64,000 nt of DNA from Lophius americanus (Eukaryota > Chordata > Actinopteri > Lophiiformes > Lophiidae): contig JBBDHG010000037.1 of the NCBI GenBank assembly GCA_037951165.1, positions 1,243,001 to 1,307,000 on the forward strand, read 5' to 3'. The number at the start of each line of letters is the position of its first letter. The first letter of the stretch is position 1. Positions 60,517-64,000 of the stretch are shown here, piece by piece. The notes under the pieces are model-generated. The model searched no databases. It was given only the letters and a program-made list of their open reading frames with translations, and was not told the origin of the DNA. The position numbers and the translations under genes were made by a program.

Positions 60517-62739
60517 CTTACCACAGGTTTCTTCACTGGAAATCCTTTCATTTGGCATCATCAAACCTTTGGTCTAATAGTCTATTCGCTTACGGTGGAT
60601 GGAGATTAGACCGTATGAATAATGTGCCAAATTAGATAAATAGAAAATTGTACTGCGTTCCCTTCAGAATAGCTGGCTCATTTGATAAAACAAATGAAAT
60701 GCATGTCTTTTTTTGGTACTGGGATCTCATCGCTTTGTATTTTCTAAAAGAATTCAAAAGGAAGTCAGTAGAGACAAATTAAATTTGTCCTGGCATGGCT
60801 GATTTCTTGGTCACTCTTCACACTTTGCAGAGCAGCACTGATGGGTTAGGTATTGCCAACCCCACCTTTTCAACCGCCAAGTACTCTAAAAACTAGGAAG
60901 CAGTCTGAGAGCAGTAACCTCCGCCAACAAATAACAGTGAACAAATAGGTCGCCTTCTTTATGATACTTTCTAATCACCCATCTGGATCTAAATATGATA
61001 TCCTCATGTTTCATAGGAAGTGGGTTATTCAGTTAATGGCGATGTGATATGCCAGGAGTAACAATGACTGTCAATTTTGGCAGTCTGCTTTATTTTATTC
61101 ATTTGAAATATAAAATCTTCTATTAATGGACTTACTGTGCACAAAATGTAATATTTAAATATTTAAAATTTAATTTTTGGTGATCTTTTAAAAACAAGCC
61201 TTAAAAATATATATATATATATAAAATCCATCTTAAAATGGGCCTACATTCCCAGATCCAGTTCATTTGTGGTGGATGTCAGGTATTATGCTACACATGC
61301 TCATAAAACTTGAAGAGTATAGGTTAATATTGAGTTATTGATGCAAAACTAGAGAAAAAAAGTGCCCATTCATCTTAACATTCTCGCAATGGTTGAGAAA
61401 ACGTTTATTTTAGTATGACTGTCATTTCGAGAGGTCACGATATAATGTCACTAAATTTAATTTCTAAGAAATGCCAAGACCTACCACTGGTTAAACATTT
61501 CATGCAAATCCGTAAATTTGTTTTTTTTCCGTAATCTTGCCGCCAAACAAAAATGAAAACATAACCGCCTTGGTGGAGGTTGACTTAGAAAAGTCTGAAT
61601 AGCCTTGAATAGATGTGTATGTTTGGAGCATACGTTGATATAAAGTCTTGATAAGAATGTGGTTGACTTGAATCTGTAATTGAACAGCCATGCTGCTAAT
61701 ACCAAGCATTTAAGAAATCTTACTCCCCAAAACATGCATGCTGTCTGCAGAAGGATATCCTTGAATTTTATTGACAGCTCCATTTAAATAATAGGTTTAC
61801 TGAGCAGAAGAGCATTTCTAAGATCCGGTCAGTATGTCGGTCTCATTGGTTGCTAGCTGAGTGGATTCTGCTTTCATGATTTCTACATAAACATGGTAAA
61901 AAAAAGGTTTCTTTATGATAACACTATATGCATTAATGCTGCAAGGTTTAGTTCAAAGACGGACAAAGGACGTAAGGGATCTGTGAAATACCTGTGAATT
62001 TTGTACACTAGATTAAAAAAAAAAATGCTAAGTTCAAAAAAAAAAAGCTTCAGTGGTTGTTTTATACTCAGCTTCTTGATTTGTCTGTGCGTTTATATCT
62101 TTCAGTTGGCTGTTTGTCTTTGTTTATTTTTCATTCGGTTCCTGTTTTTAAGGGGGGAAGGGTTTGCTACTGGGAACCAAGAGACTGCATTTCAGTACTT
62201 GCAATGATATATATGTTATAAAGAGAAAGCCTAACATAGTGTACAACATAAAAAAGAAGTTGTTATATTTGCATGATTCCATGTATTTTTTGAAGGACAA
62301 AATATATTGTTGTGTACCATGAGTGGATGTACATTGAAAACAAAAACTGTAAGGGAAACAGAAATATTGTCAAGTACCTTTGATTTGAAGATTTAGGTTA
62401 CAGCTGTTCGTTTGTTTTTTTTATTTTATTCTCTTGTGACATTTTCTATTTGCATTTTTTAAAAGTATTGATTTTTATTGAGTTGGTTGTATGATATTAT
62501 TCTAAAACTGCAGTTTATTGCCGCTTTGCTTCAGCTGCAGACTAAGAGAGTGTGCCATGCAATGATGGGTTAAAAGAAGTTGGTGGATGTTTGAATCCAT
62601 CGTCTTTGGCTTGAGGTGAGGCCTTTAGAGGTTTGCAGGTGTATTTTCTCCTATTTCTTTTATTCTCTATGGAGAAAAAAAAGAAAAAAATCAGACCCAT
62701 GTTCAGGTTGGAGACATGATATAAGAGAGAACATGTTCA
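60517..62739. other. Intergenic, nothing recognised
   Basis: Short (TA)n at 61207-61223 and poly-A tracts near 62015 and 62038. No gene recognised. Confidence 0.5.
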
Positions 62740-63180
62740 AAGAAAAGTGTGCGACGTCTTCACTCGGACCCAGCACGTCTGTTAGGAGTCAAATCAATGC
62801 GGCCTCAGCAGCTTCTCCCTCAGCCCGTTTCTCCTGGCTGTTAGCTAAATCACTCATTTTCATTCCACCTCCTCTGCTCTCAGAGCCAGCTGCTTTCCTA
62901 TCCAAATACTTAATTGAATCCACCGAAAAATGTCTTGTGGATCTTATTTTTAAATTTAGTGACACATGTTTACTCCTGTTCATGGAAAAGGCTGCGTCTT
63001 GACTTGGAAGCTGTAAATTCAAGCCTGTCTCCTGCAAATTTCCGCTCACACACAAGTAAGACGTAAGAGCAAACACGTCCGGGAAAAATAAATATTTCCC
63101 GGATTGGAGAGTTTTTATTTGACTCATGGAAACTCTAAACGTAGCCGACATTCTGGATTCAGAGAGGGGGTCAGGATAGA
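62740..63180. other. Unique, repeat-free block; possible conserved non-coding element
   Basis: Frames are open on both strands (62616-63002 plus, 62789-63223 minus), yet neither has a domain, splice site or start context. Base composition is more balanced than in the flanks and no simple repeats occur. It contains a small palindrome CGGGAAA...TTTCCCG near 63081-63103. Could be a regulatory element; no conservation evidence is available here. Confidence 0.2.
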
Positions 63181-63707
63181 TGACTGCCATACACAGTGCA
63201 GCTCTCCTTGGCACCGAAAGCACCTACCTCTATAACTGAATTCCTAATGATTTGGAAAGGAGTCAAAGGATGAGCATTTATTGAGTATAACCACAGAGAG
63301 AAATAAATTAAAGATAACTCGGTCGGCTGGAGAGAGTGCAGTCTTTAAAAGAGTCAGAGTCTTGACTCATCTGGCAGAGATCCAGCATTGTGTTAACAAC
63401 ACCTACTGCAGCTCTTCTGATACATTATTTATTGTGCCAGGATTCAGCATGCAGTGACACCCTGCTTAAATTCAGGGCCATGTTTACATCCTGCTATGAA
63501 AATAAAACATGAGACTCTCCAACTACGATATATATATGGTCTATTTTATAGGGGGAACTGATCGTTCAGTAGCACATGCAAGGATGGAAACCAAAATTGT
63601 GCCAAATTTAGCTAACCCTGACCCCTAACCAAATGTAGCAATATTTATGAACTCTGTTATATTCTCAAGTTTTATTTTTTTACATCGTAAAATTTATTAA
63701 ACAATAT

Positions 63708-63710
<3 letters not shown>

Positions 63711-63750
<40 letters not shown>
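63711..63750. repeat. (TA)n microsatellite
   Basis: About 20 perfect TA units followed by AT-rich sequence to the window end. Confidence 0.95.
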
Positions 63751-63755
<5 letters not shown>

Positions 63756-64000
63756 TATTTTATTTTTTTCTAATTATTTAGTGAAAAAAGACTAAAAAAT
63801 AACCTAAACACATCTAAAATAAATGGAAATGTTTAGTAAATATACATAATCAAAGCACCGGTCAGTGGAAAAGCCAAAATATAAAAATGTCCAGCATTAG
63901 CTGGAAATATGGGAGAGACCATTTTGGCCATATTTGAGAGCAAAGATGGCCAGAAGTGCAACATGTTAGTGAAAATCATGTATTCACATTTCCGATGTTC

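Noticed and set aside
1..64000. CRISPR array, prokaryotic operon or phage
   Set aside because: No regularly spaced direct repeats with unique spacers, no ribosome binding site and operon structure; the sequence is a vertebrate genome with spliced genes and LINEs.

Overview
This window is vertebrate, almost certainly teleost fish, genomic DNA. It has AT-rich, intron- and intergenic-type sequence with many microsatellites, CpG depletion outside a few blocks, and decayed L2-like, RTE and Tc1 elements of the kinds common in ray-finned fish. Nothing bacterial is present: no operons, no CRISPR array and no rRNA or tRNA gene I can support.

One protein-coding gene is well supported. It is an orthologue of ELFN2, the extracellular leucine-rich repeat and fibronectin type III protein 2, also called PPP1R29. 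It lies on the + strand at 51529..54509 in two coding exons separated by a 128-base GT-AG intron (51868..51995). The predicted 950-residue protein has a signal peptide, five LRRs, an LRRCT, an FN3 domain, one membrane pass and a long cytoplasmic tail ending in a KVQF protein phosphatase 1 docking motif. A 3' splice site at 51199-51200 shows that at least one non-coding first exon lies further upstream. Two CpG-rich blocks (about 7380-7810 and 9785-10060) are the only promoter-like candidates I can see, and neither is proven.

The remaining ~60 kb is gene-free as far as I can tell. Region by region: 1-2.4 kb holds an L2-like LINE tail and a palindromic foldback element. 2.4-15 kb is mostly unique AT-rich DNA with microsatellites and the CpG-rich blocks. 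15-50 kb carries scattered copies of two unnamed repeat families. Family A is a 400-650 bp element in both orientations, with about eleven pieces counted over the whole window. Family B is TTAA-flanked and carries a decayed reverse-transcriptase motif. The same span holds a Rex/L2-type LINE nested in a family A copy, a broken RTE element and a Tc1 transposase remnant. 50.5-54.5 kb is the elfn2 locus. 54.5-64 kb is 3' flank with a long CA repeat and a second, very short L2 tail.

No new multi-gene system is visible. The most useful leads are the intron inside the elfn2 LRR-coding region, the expanded low-complexity elfn2 tail, the family A and B repeats, the palindrome at 2232-2401, and the RTE copy interrupted by a direct repeat.
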